Source: Dromiciops gliroides
Lineage: Eukaryota; Chordata; Mammalia; Microbiotheria; Microbiotheriidae
Direction of reading: 5' to 3'
DNA: 64,000 nt
NCBI RefSeq assembly: GCF_019393635.1
Contig: NC_057866.1
Span: forward strand, 1,313,001-1,377,000
Under the pieces are notes generated by a model. It was not told the origin of the DNA and made no database searches. It saw only the letters and a list, made by a program, of their open reading frames with translations. The position numbers and the translations under genes are program-made. Of the stretch, positions 48,785 to 60,700 are shown in pieces (within the stretch, counting starts at the first letter, position 1; every line of letters begins with the position of its first letter).

Positions 48785-51700
48785 ATGCTCCTGAGGTGGG
48801 CTGAGGTGTCTCAGGTTACAAACAGACCCTGGATTTCCTCCTTAGGGGACCGTGTGTGGCCTGTGTGGCAACTTCGATGACCGCTCCAGCAACGACTTCA
48901 CCACGAGGGATCATATGATCGTCACCAGTGCCCTGGACTTTGGGAACAGCTGGAAGGAGGCCCACACTTGCCCAGATGTGGACAAGACCTTTGAACCATG
49001 CACTGTGAACCCTCATCGCCAGTCCTGGGCAGAGAAACAGTGCAGTATCCTAAAGAGCCAAGTGTTCAGTGTCTGTCACAGCAAGGTTGGTGGGGCAGTC
49101 CTGGAGGGAAGACAGGCAGGATGGGAGGGCCAGGCTGCTGCCCCCTTTTAGGGGGTTACTGAAGGAAATTCATGAATGCAGATGGCCAAGGGAGAAATGG
49201 CTCGCCAGCTGCCCCCTAACCTCTATACCTTGGGTATGGCTTAGTCTCCCTGAGCCTGAGTTAGAGAGTCAGAGGGAGAGCTCAGTCAGGGCCCAGCCGT
49301 CATCACATAGTTACCACATGTCCTAGTGAGCAGGGGGCCTTCTGGGAGAGACTAAAGGCTCCTGGATTAGAAGGACTGTTCTCAAGAGCAGGTACCACGA
49401 GATTCCTGCGTCTCCTTCACTGCACACCACAAGCAGACCTTTAATGCTGAATTGATGAATGAGTGGCTGGATGGATAGGTGGTCACGCTGCTATGATCCT
49501 GGAGGCTGTGCTTGGGCCTGTCTGCAGAGAAGAGAAGATGTGTGTCTGAGAAATGTTCTTGCCAGCCCCTTTGGCAGTTATCCTGGCTGTGGAGACTTTG
49601 GGGTGATCTGGAGGCAGCTTCCCATTCTTTCAATTCAAGGAAAAACAACACAGTCCTTTCCTTTTTTAAAAAAAATTTTTTTTAAGTGAGGCAATTGGGG
49701 TTAAGTGACTTGCCCAGAGTCACACAGCTAGTAAGTGTTAAGTGTCTGAGGCCGGATTTGAACTCAGGTCCTCCTGACTCCAGGGCTGGTGCTCTATCCA
49801 CTGCGCCACCTAGCTTCCCCCCACAGTTCTTTCCTTCAAGCTTACTATTTCGTGCATGTGTGTGTGTGTGTATGTGTGACAGCGACAGAGAAAGCAACAG
49901 AATGGGGTGGGGGAAGAAGCGAGAGAGAGAAGAGAGAGGAGAGAAGAGAGGGTGAGGGAAGGAAGGATGGAGAGAGAAGAGAGGAGAGGGGAGGGAAGGA
50001 GGGAGGGAGAGAGAGAAGAGAGGAGAGGGGAGGGAAGGAGGGAGGGAGAGAGAGAAGAGAGGAGAGGGGAGGGAAGGAGGGAGGGAGAGAGAGGAGAGGA
50101 GAGGGGAGGGAAGACGGAGGGAGAGAGGGGAGGGGAGTCTAACATGAGTAAGAATCTGAGTGAGTGGATTGGCTCAGAATTGGGGCTGGGGCAGTCACAC
50201 CCTGGGACTTCTGAGCATCCAGTGAGGGCAGTCAGAATCCCCGGGTTTCTCAGCTCTGGAGGGCGCTTAGACATGTTTCACTGACAGGTGGACCCCACTC
50301 CTTTCTATGATGCCTGTGTCCATGACTCCTGCTCCTGTGACACAGGGGGTGACTGTGAATGCTTCTGCTCGGCTGTGGCCTCCTACGCCCAAGAGTGCAC
50401 TAAGGAGGGGGCTTGTGTCTTTTGGAGGAGCCCTGATTTGTGCCGTAAGTGCCGGCTTCCGTGCACTGGGGACCCCTCCTCCCCGGGGCTTGGGGGTGGG
50501 GGTGGGGATGTGCTGCTTTGCCCATTGTGGGTGCAGAGTTTGGCTGGTCCCTTTGCTTTTGAATGTAAGTTCACCCCTAGAGGAAGGTGAGAGGGGGGCA
50601 GGGTATGCCTCGACTTCTTCCTGCTTTCCCTGGGGTCCATGGGAGGGCTGCTCCCTTTCCTACGACTCCCAATTCAGTCTGAGCAGCAGACCGGTGACCA
50701 GCTCCTCTCTCCCTCTGCTCCCTCCCAGCAATCTTCTGTGACTACTACAACCCCCCCAATGAGTGTGAATGGCACTATGAACCCTGTGGGAACCGCAGCT
50801 TTGAGACCTGCCGCACCATCAACAACATTCACTCCAACATCTCTGTGTCCTACCTGGAAGGTAGATCCCTCCCCTGCCCTCCCCTCCCCTGAGGACCTTG
50901 CTGGGGATGAGGCCTGGATTCTGGCACTGGAGGGCGCTGCCCACCCACACCCTTCTTAGCATCCGGGATGGTGGCTGTTGAGCCTGTGCTGGGAGGGTAG
51001 AAAGCCAAGGTGGAACCCTCCTCAGTAAGAGTGCAAAGCCTCTGTGGGTCGAGCAGAGAGAGCCCCTCCGCGTCCCCAGGGGCAGTGTCTAGCATCGGCA
51101 AGTCTCGAGAGGACACAGTGGCCAGAACTCACGTGCAGGGTGGTCTGCAGTCACTGCCTTTTCAGGAATGGGTGGATGAGGGGCTCCAGATGGTCCGATG
51201 AGGCCCTTGCCCTCCCTTCACTGAACTACAAACCTGGCTCCTTCTGCCCTCTGCCACCCGCAGGCTGCTATCCCCGGTGCCCGCCAGAGAGGCCCATCTT
51301 TGATGAAGACAAGAAGAAGTGTGTGCCGGCTGACGAGTGCGGCTGCTATGTGGGTGACGACCGATATGAAGTCGGTGAAGAGATCCCCAACTATAACAAC
51401 AGTGTCTGCCAGTCTTGGTAAGGAAGCTTCCTGGCCCTGCTGGGCCCCTGCTCCCTCCTGGGAGGGCAGCCCACCTCCCCTGCCCCCACAATCATTCCCT
51501 CCCCACACGCCCCTCCTGGAACCGGAGAACGGGGCTGTTAGTCCACAGGGGCAGACGGACTGAGGACTGTCACTTCCTTGGCCCCTCTTTGCTAAACTCA
51601 ATTCCCAGTGCAGAGCTTTGTGGGGGGGAGGGGGTGCTGGCAGCGAGGGAGAATCCATTAACCAAAGCTCAGGATGGGCAATAGAGATGGCCTGGAAGGA

Positions 51701-54700
51701 GGGGCCCATCCTGCCAGATAAGCTCTTGCCCACTCACAATGACTCCATCATTCCATCCCATCCCATTCTATTCCAATCAATATTTATTAATCACCTACTA
51801 TGTGCCCACACTATGCTAAGCAGTGAGGATACAATTAATAAACAGAAAGGCCATCCCTGCCCTCCAAGAGTTTACAATCCATTGAAGGGAGGGGCACCAC
51901 ACACAAGGATGTCGGGGTGGGGTGGGGTTGGGGGGGGGTGTTGGGGAATGACATCAGGAGATCCAGTGTGGGAGACTAATTCTGTGGAGTTGAGACCAGG
52001 CAGAGCAACAGACACTAATTGGGGTGAGCTGACAGACCAGCTTCTTTCCTCTGTAAAGGAAGACATTGGGGAGAGTTTGCTCTGCCTCCCTCCGGTTCTC
52101 CACTCAGAAGGTAGCTGGGCTGAGAGGTGGTGTCAATCCAAGCTAGATTTAGCAGCTGGTGGTGTGTTTAGAGATGATGAGCTTAATGTGGGAGGGGCAT
52201 CTTGTTCCATGCAGTTGAAACCAGCAGATGCTAAGTGGAGCTTGAGAGCAATGGGGAAGGACTGTGTGATTACAGTCTGAGACCAAGGGTTGATCACCCT
52301 TTAGAAGTGGTATGCCAAGATACAAACACCTCTTTTCGGTTCAGTCATTTCATTTTAGCTATTCAAAAAGAAGATCTCCTCTTCTTCTCTTACCAATTTA
52401 AGAGACACTTGTCAACACCTTCTGGAAGTGGGGTCTTAAGTTTATCAGTTATGAACACTTTAGCATGATTAAACTAATCAAGTTACCAGATTTGTGAAAT
52501 GAGAGTTTTGGGAGTGTGGAGAGAAGGATAATGTTGGAACTTTGGGCATTTGAGGGAGGACAGGTCTGGGTAGAGAGCTGCGATGGGGGCTTTGGGTAGC
52601 CAGAGGAAAGAATGAGTATCTTGGGTGGGAATGGAAAGAGGATCCCAGGAGGTGGGTGAGGAGTGAGAAAGCCAGGGACAGTGGGTGGGAAACTCTCCCA
52701 CTGTGCCCCAGAGGAATCCCAGCCTTTGGCATTAACCCCAGGCAGCTGGCAGACTGGAGTCCCTGACTCTGGGCTCTCTGAAACTTTTTGCTTTCTTTGC
52801 AGTGTTTGCACGTCATCTTCTGAGGTCTCTTGTGAGGAGGAGGAGATAGGTAATGAGTTTTATCATCTTTCCTTGTGGACCTTACTGACTGTAGGCTGAA
52901 TGAATGAATGGGCTACCTGAGGAGGGACTCTACCTGGCCCCATAGCACTGGCACAAAATTGAGTAATTAAGCACAAAGCAATGAGAGAATGGGAGGTGCC
53001 CTGCTGAGAGTTATCTGGGTTTCTGAGCAGCCCCTGGAGCAGCCTCTAGGATCAGAGGTGCTCCATCTCTGTCAGCATCTTCCTCCCGAGTCGTCATAGG
53101 ACCTGGGCTCAGTCCTGGCCTGGCCACTTAGACTACCTTGATGTGCATTGGGGAATCAAGGGGATTGACCCTGGAGGCACCCTCCTCTCCTTCAAGCCTC
53201 TGTTCCTATGAACAGGGCCTTTCTCCCAGCCTCAGGATTCTTCTTCACTTCAGTTGCTTCCTTGGGTATTCCTGTATAGTCCCATTCATGTCCTGAAGCA
53301 TCAATCTATGTCGGGCTCTTCTTCTATTAATATGCAAACCAATACACAATGGGGAGGAGGAGGGAGAGAAGGAGGGACTGTGAGTGAGCACGAGAAGAAC
53401 TTGATGTGAGGGCTTCTGGCTTTGCCAGTGCTTGACTGAAGGCCATCCTGTGGGTAGCATCCTTTGAGCTGGCTCCTTTTGTGCATTTTGTTTCTCTCAG
53501 GGACGATAATTAACCAGACTCAGAATGGCTCCTTCTGCTTTTGGGAGTTGTGTGGTCCCAATGGTACTGTGATCCCTCATTTCAACATCTGTGTGACGAC
53601 CATACCTCCTCCCGTCTCGACAGTGTCAACCACCTCAGTGACCACCAGCTCTACCCCACCTACTCTCCCTACCACCACCACCACCAGCACAGGTAGAGTC
53701 CCCATCTCCTGCCACCTGACAGATGGGTCAGTGCCCTCACTGGACAGAGCCATGTTCAGTAGCTTCAAGTGGCAGAGAAGGGCCTGGGGCCAGCCTTGAA
53801 GGAGGTTGGGGGGGCAAGGTCAGGGTCTGGGCATCTCTTCGTCCCTAGCCTAGTGGCAGTGATTCCTCTAGTGCCAGGGTTCCAGGCCCCCTCCCATCAG
53901 AGAGGGGTTTCCATGGGAGCTGCTCCAGGGAGCTAAGAGCTCCGGGGGACTCAGAGCAGTGGGCCTCTCTCTGTGAGAGCTGAAGGGTCATGTGTTGGGT
54001 AGGAGTTTCAGCTCCCACTGACAAAGTCCCCTGGGTGGAGAGGGGATGACCTGGGCCCCCTGGGGAGCTCTGGCCCCTGTGTAATACTGTTTTATTTCTT
54101 TTCCTTTTTTATTTTTGGCTGCAGTTTCTACTTCATTAACTCCTTCAAGTAAGTCACATTTAAGATAGCTTTTGATGACATAACATACAAGGAAGGGGCA
54201 GGTAGCCAAGAATCCCCCCCCCCACTTTAGCCCCCATTGAGAACCAAACCTCTGTGCCCAGGACTTAGGGGCTACAGCTAACTCCTGTCTTAGAGCAGAC
54301 CAGATGACACTGGAGCTGTGGGTTTGTCAGGACAGGCTCAGCTCCATGAAATAGAAGTTGGGTTTTAATGGAAGCCTTAAGTGGGAATTTTGGAATGGGC
54401 CTCAGTTTCCCTATTTGTCTGAGGAAAGGCTTTCCCTAGAGGAGGGTGATGTTACTAGATGTGGCAAAGGCCCCTGAAGTATATATGCTAAAGGCACCAG
54501 CTACCCTCTTTTGGGGGCCTCTTCCCTTCCCCCCCCCACACCCCCAGCCAGGTGCAAATACCAAATAATGACTTGGATTTTCTTTCCTAGAAGTTTGCTG
54601 TTTTTGGTCGGATTGGATTAATGAGGATCATCCCACTACTGGCAGTAATGGTGGTGACTGGGAAAGATTTGATGGGGTGTGTAGTGCACCTGAAAACATT

Positions 54701-57700
54701 GAGTGCAGATCAGCTGAGGAACCCCATCTCAGCTGGGACCAGCTTGGCCAGAAGGTGCAGTGTAACACCTCTTTTGGACTCATTTGCAAAAATGAAGACC
54801 AGTTTGGCAATGGGCCATTTGGCCTCTGTTATGACTATGAAATCCGGGTCAACTGTTGCCTGCCCATGGACCACTGCCCACAAACACCACCAAGCACCAC
54901 GACAACCTTGGGCCCAACAAGCACTCCTACAACTGAGGCAACGCCTGGTACACCGACTCCTGCAGCCCCAAGCACTGTCCCAGTTATTTTACCAACCTCC
55001 AGCACCACCAGGACCCCCACCACTCCAACCACCACCGTGACTCCTACCACAACCACCGAGACCCCTACTACCACCACCAGCACCACCACTGAGACCCCTG
55101 CCCCTCCAACCACCACCGTGACTCCTACCACAACCACCGAGACCCCTACTACCACCACCAGCACCACCACTGAGACCCCCGCCCCTCCAACCACCACTGT
55201 GACTCCTACCACAACCACCACCAGCACCACCACTGAGACCCCTGCCCCTCCAACCACCACCCCCACCACCATCCAGACACCAACCCCTACAGAATGTCAA
55301 CATGAGACTGTCTGTGACTGGACTGATTGGGTTGATTCAGGGAAGCCAGAATTTGGCAAACCAGGTGGTGGTGACTTTGAACTGGTTACAGACATTTGCA
55401 AGGAGGGCTGGGCAACCAACATCACATGCAGAGCCACAATGTATCCAGACCAGCCAATTGAAGTACTGGGACAACATATAGTGTGTCATCCCTCAGTGGG
55501 ATTGGTATGTAAAAATGAAGACCAGAAGCCAGGAGCTATACCAATGCCTTACTGTCTCAACTATGAAGTCAAGGTTTATTGCTGTAGGAACCAGTCCATC
55601 TGTAACACAACAACCACAACTAGCACAACAACTACCACCAAGACCCCAACTCCAACACCCAGACCCACCACCATCATCATCACAGAGACTCGAACACCAA
55701 CAACAAGACCTCCAGCCACAACGACTACCCTCCCAGGGACTCCAACTCCAACACCATACACAACTACCCGAGAGACTGGAACTCCACCACCACACACAAC
55801 CACTCTAGGCACTCCAACACCTCCACTGACTACCACCTCCCCCCCAGTGACTCCCACACCCTCCACCATCACCACTACTACCACCACCACAGAGACTACA
55901 AGACCAGGGACCACAACCACAGAAACTCCAACATCTATACCCACTACCAGGACCACTGAGACCCCAACACCCACATCTATCACCACTCCCACCCCAGAGA
56001 CACCAACACGATACACAACCACCCCAGAGACTCCACCAACCTACTCTTCCTCCACCACAACCACTACAACTGAGACCCCAACACCTACACCTACCATAAC
56101 CACTTCTCCAGGGACTCCAACTCCAACACCATATACAACTACCCCAGAGACTGGAACTCTACCACCACAAACAACCAGCCCAGTCACTCCAACATCCCCC
56201 ACAACTACCACCACCACAGAGACTCCAAGTCCAACACCTCCACCCACTTCCACCTCCCCCCCAGGGACTCCCCCACCCTCCACCATCACCACTACCACAA
56301 CCACCACAGAGACTACAACACCAGCGACCACAGCCACAGAAACTCCAACAGCTACACCCACCACCACCACCACCACCGAGACCCCAACACCCACATCTAC
56401 CACCACCACAGAGACTCCAAGTCCAACACCTCCACCCACTTCCACCTCCCCCCCAGGGACTCCCCCACCCTCCACCATCACCACTACTACCACCACCACA
56501 GAGACTACAACACCAGGGACCACAGCCACAGAAACTCCAACAGCTACACCCACCACCACCACCACAGAGACCCCAACACCCACATCTACCACCACTTCCA
56601 CCCCAGAGACACCAACACCATACACAACCACCCCAGAGACTCTACCACCCTATTCCTCCTCCTCCGCCACCACTACAACTGAGAGGTCATCACCTACACC
56701 CACCACAACCACTTCTCCAGGGACTCCAACTCCAACACCATATACAACTACCCCAGAGACTGGAACTCTACCACCACACACAACCAGCCCAGTCACTCCA
56801 ACATCCCCCACAACTACCACCACCACAGAGACTCCAAGTCCAACACCTCCACTCACTACCACCTCCCCGCCAGTGACTCCAACACCTTCCACCATCACCA
56901 CTACCACAACCACCACAGAGACTACAAGACCAGGGACCACAGCCACAGAAACTCCAACAGCTACACCCACCACCACCACCACAGAGACCCCAACACCCAC
57001 AACTACCACCACCACAGAGACTCCAAGTCCAACACCTCCACCCACTTCCACCTCCCCCCCAGGGACTCCCCCACCCTCCACCATCACCACTACCACCACC
57101 ACCACCACCACAGAGACCCCAACACCCACAACTACCACCACCACAGAGACTCCAAGTCCAACACCTCCACCCACTTCCACCTCCCCCCCAGGGACTCCCC
57201 CACCCTCCACCATCACCACTACTACAACCACCACAGAGACTACAACACCAGCGACCACAGCCACAGAAACTCCAACAGCTACACCCACCACCACCACCAC
57301 AGAGACCCCAACACCCACAACTACCACCACCACAGAGACTCCAAGTCCAGCACCTCCACCCACTTCCACCTCCCCCCCAGGGACTCCCCCACCCTCCACC
57401 ATCACCACTACTACCACCACCACAGAGACAACAACACCCACAACTACCACCACCACAGAGACTCCAAGTCCAACACCTCCACCCACTTCCACATCCCCCC
57501 CAGGGACTCCCCCACCCTCCACCATCACCACTACTACCACCACCACAGAGACTACCACACCAGGGACCACAGCCACAGAAACTCCAACAGCTACACCCAC
57601 CACCACCACCACAGAGACCCCAACACCCACAACTACCACCACCACAGAGACTCCAAGTCCAGCACCTCCACCCACTTCCACCTCCCCCCCAGGGACTCCC

Positions 57701-60700
57701 CCACCCTCCACCATCACCACTACTACCACCACCACAGAGACAACAACACCCACAACTACCACCACTACAGAGACTCCAAGTCCAACACCTCCACCCACTT
57801 CCACCTCCCCCCCAGGGACTCCCCCACCCTCAACCATCACCACTACTACCACCACCACAGAGACTACAACTCCAGGGACCACAGCCACAGAAACTCCAAC
57901 AGCTACACCCACCACCACCACCACAGAGACCCCAACACCCACAACTACCACCACCACAGAGACTCCAAGTCCAACACCTCCACCCACTTCCACCTCCCCC
58001 CCAGGGACTCCCCCACCCTCCACCATCACCACTACCACCACCACCACCACCACAGAGACCCCAACACCCACAACTACCACCACCACAGAGACTCCAAGTC
58101 CAGCACCTCCACCCACTTCCACCTCCCCCCCAGGGACTCCCCCACCCTCCACCATCACCACTACCACCACCATCACAGGGACCCCAACACCCACAACTAC
58201 CACCACCACAGAGACTCCAAGTCCAACACCTCCACCCACTTCCACCTCCCCCCCAGGGACTCCCCCACCCTCCACCATCACCACTACCACCACCACCACC
58301 ACCACAGAGACCCCAACACCCACAACTACCACCACCACAGAGACTCCAAGTCCAGCACCTCCACCCACTTCCACCTCCCCCCCAGGGACTCCCCCACCCT
58401 CCACCATCACCACTACCACCACCATCACAGGGACCCCAACACCCACAACTACCACCACCACAGAGACTCCAAGTCCAACACCTCCACCCACTTCCACCTC
58501 CCCCCCAGGGACTCCCCCACCCTCCACCATCACCACTACTACCACCACCACAGAGACTACCACACCAGGGACCACAGCCACAGAAACTCCAACAGCTACA
58601 CCCACCACCACTACCACAGAGACCCCAACACCCACAACTACCACCACCACAGAGACTCCAAGTCCAACACCTCCACCCACTTCCACCTCCCCCCCAGGGA
58701 CTCCCCCACCCTCCACCATCACCACTACTACCACCACCACAGAGACAACAACACCCACAACTATCACCACCACAGAGACTCCAAGTCCAACACCTCCACC
58801 CACTTCCACATCCCCCCCAGGGACTCCCCCACCCTCAACCATCACCACTACTACCACCACCACAGAGACTACAACTCCAGGGACCACAGCCACAGAAACT
58901 CCAACAGCTACACCCACCACCACCACCACAGAGACCCCAACACCCACAACTACCACCACCACAGAGACTCCAAGTCCAACACCTCCACCCACTTCCACCT
59001 CCCCCCCAGGGACTCCCCCACCCTCCACCATCACCACTACCACCACCACCACCACCACAGAGACCCCAACACCCACAACTACCACCACCACAGAGACTCC
59101 AAGTCCAACACCTCCACCCACTTCCACCTCCCCCCCAGGGACTCCCCCACCCTCCACCATCACCACTACTACAACCACCACAGAGACTACAACACCAGCG
59201 ACCACAGCCACAGAAACTCCAACAGCTACACCCACCACCACCACCACAGAGACCCCAACACCCACAACTACCACCACCACAGAGACTCCAAGTCCAACAC
59301 CTCCACCCACTTCCACCTCCCCCCCAGGGACTCCCCCACCCTCCACCATCACCACTACTACCACCACCACAGAGACAACAACACCCACAACTACCACCAC
59401 CACAGAGACTCCAAGTCCAACACCTCCACCCACTTCCACCTCCCCCCCAGGGACTCCCCCACCCTCCACCATCACCACTACCACCACCACCACCACCACA
59501 GAGACCCCAACACCCACAACTACCACCACCACAGAGACTCCAAGTCCAACACCTCCACCCACTTCCACCTCCCCCCCAGGGACTCCCCCATCCTCCGCCA
59601 TCACCACTACTACAACCACCACAGAGACTACAACACCAGCGACCACAGCCACAGAAACTCCAACAGCTACACCCACCACCACCACCACAGAGACCCCAAC
59701 ACCCACAACTACCACCACCACAGAGACTCCAAGTCCAACACCTCCACCCACTTCCACCTCCCCCCCAGGGACTCCCCCACCCTCCACCATCACCACTACT
59801 ACCACCACCACAGAGACAACAACACCCACAACTACCACCACCACAGAGACTCCAAGTCCAACACCTCCACCCACTTCCACCTCCCCCCCAGGGACTCCCC
59901 CACCCTCCACCATCACCACTACTACCACCACCACAGAGACTACCACACCAGGGACCACAGCCACAGAAACTCCAACAGCTACACCCACCACCACCACCAC
60001 AGAGACCCCAACACCCACAACTACCACCACCACAGAGACTCCAAGTCCAGCACCTCCACCCACTTCCACCTCCCCCCCAGGGACTCCCCCACCCTCCACC
60101 ATCACCACTACTACCACCACCACAGAGACTACAACACCAGGGACCACAGCCACAGAAACTCCAACAGCTACACCCACCACCACCACCACAGAGACCCCAA
60201 CACCCACAACTACCACCACCACAGAGACTCCAAGTCCAGCACCTCCACCCACTTCCACCTCCCCCCCAGGGACTCCCCCACCCTCCACCATCACCACTAC
60301 TACCACCACCACAGAGACCCCAACACCCACAACTACCACCACCACAGAGACTCCAAGTCCAGCACCTCCACCCACTTCCACCTCCCCCCCAGGGACTCCC
60401 CCACCCTCCACCATCACCACTACCACCACCACCACAGAGACTACAACACCCACAACTACCACCACCACAGAGACTCCAAGTCCAACACCTCCACCCACTT
60501 CCACCTCCCCCCCAGGGACTCCCCCACCCTCCACCATCACCACTACTACAACCACCACAGAGACTACCACACCAGGGACCACAGCCACAGAAACTCCAAC
60601 AGCTACACCCACCACCACCACCACAGAGACCCCAACACCCACATCTACCACCACTCCTACCCCAGAGACACCAACACCATACACAACCACCCCAGAGACT

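Noticed and set aside
56650..60690. Minus-strand open frame of 1,346 codons, Val/Gly-rich
   Set aside because: It is the reverse complement of the PTS2 repeats. Thr/Pro codons (ACN, CCN) give no stop codons on the opposite strand. It has no signal peptide, no domain and no conservation beyond the sense repeat.
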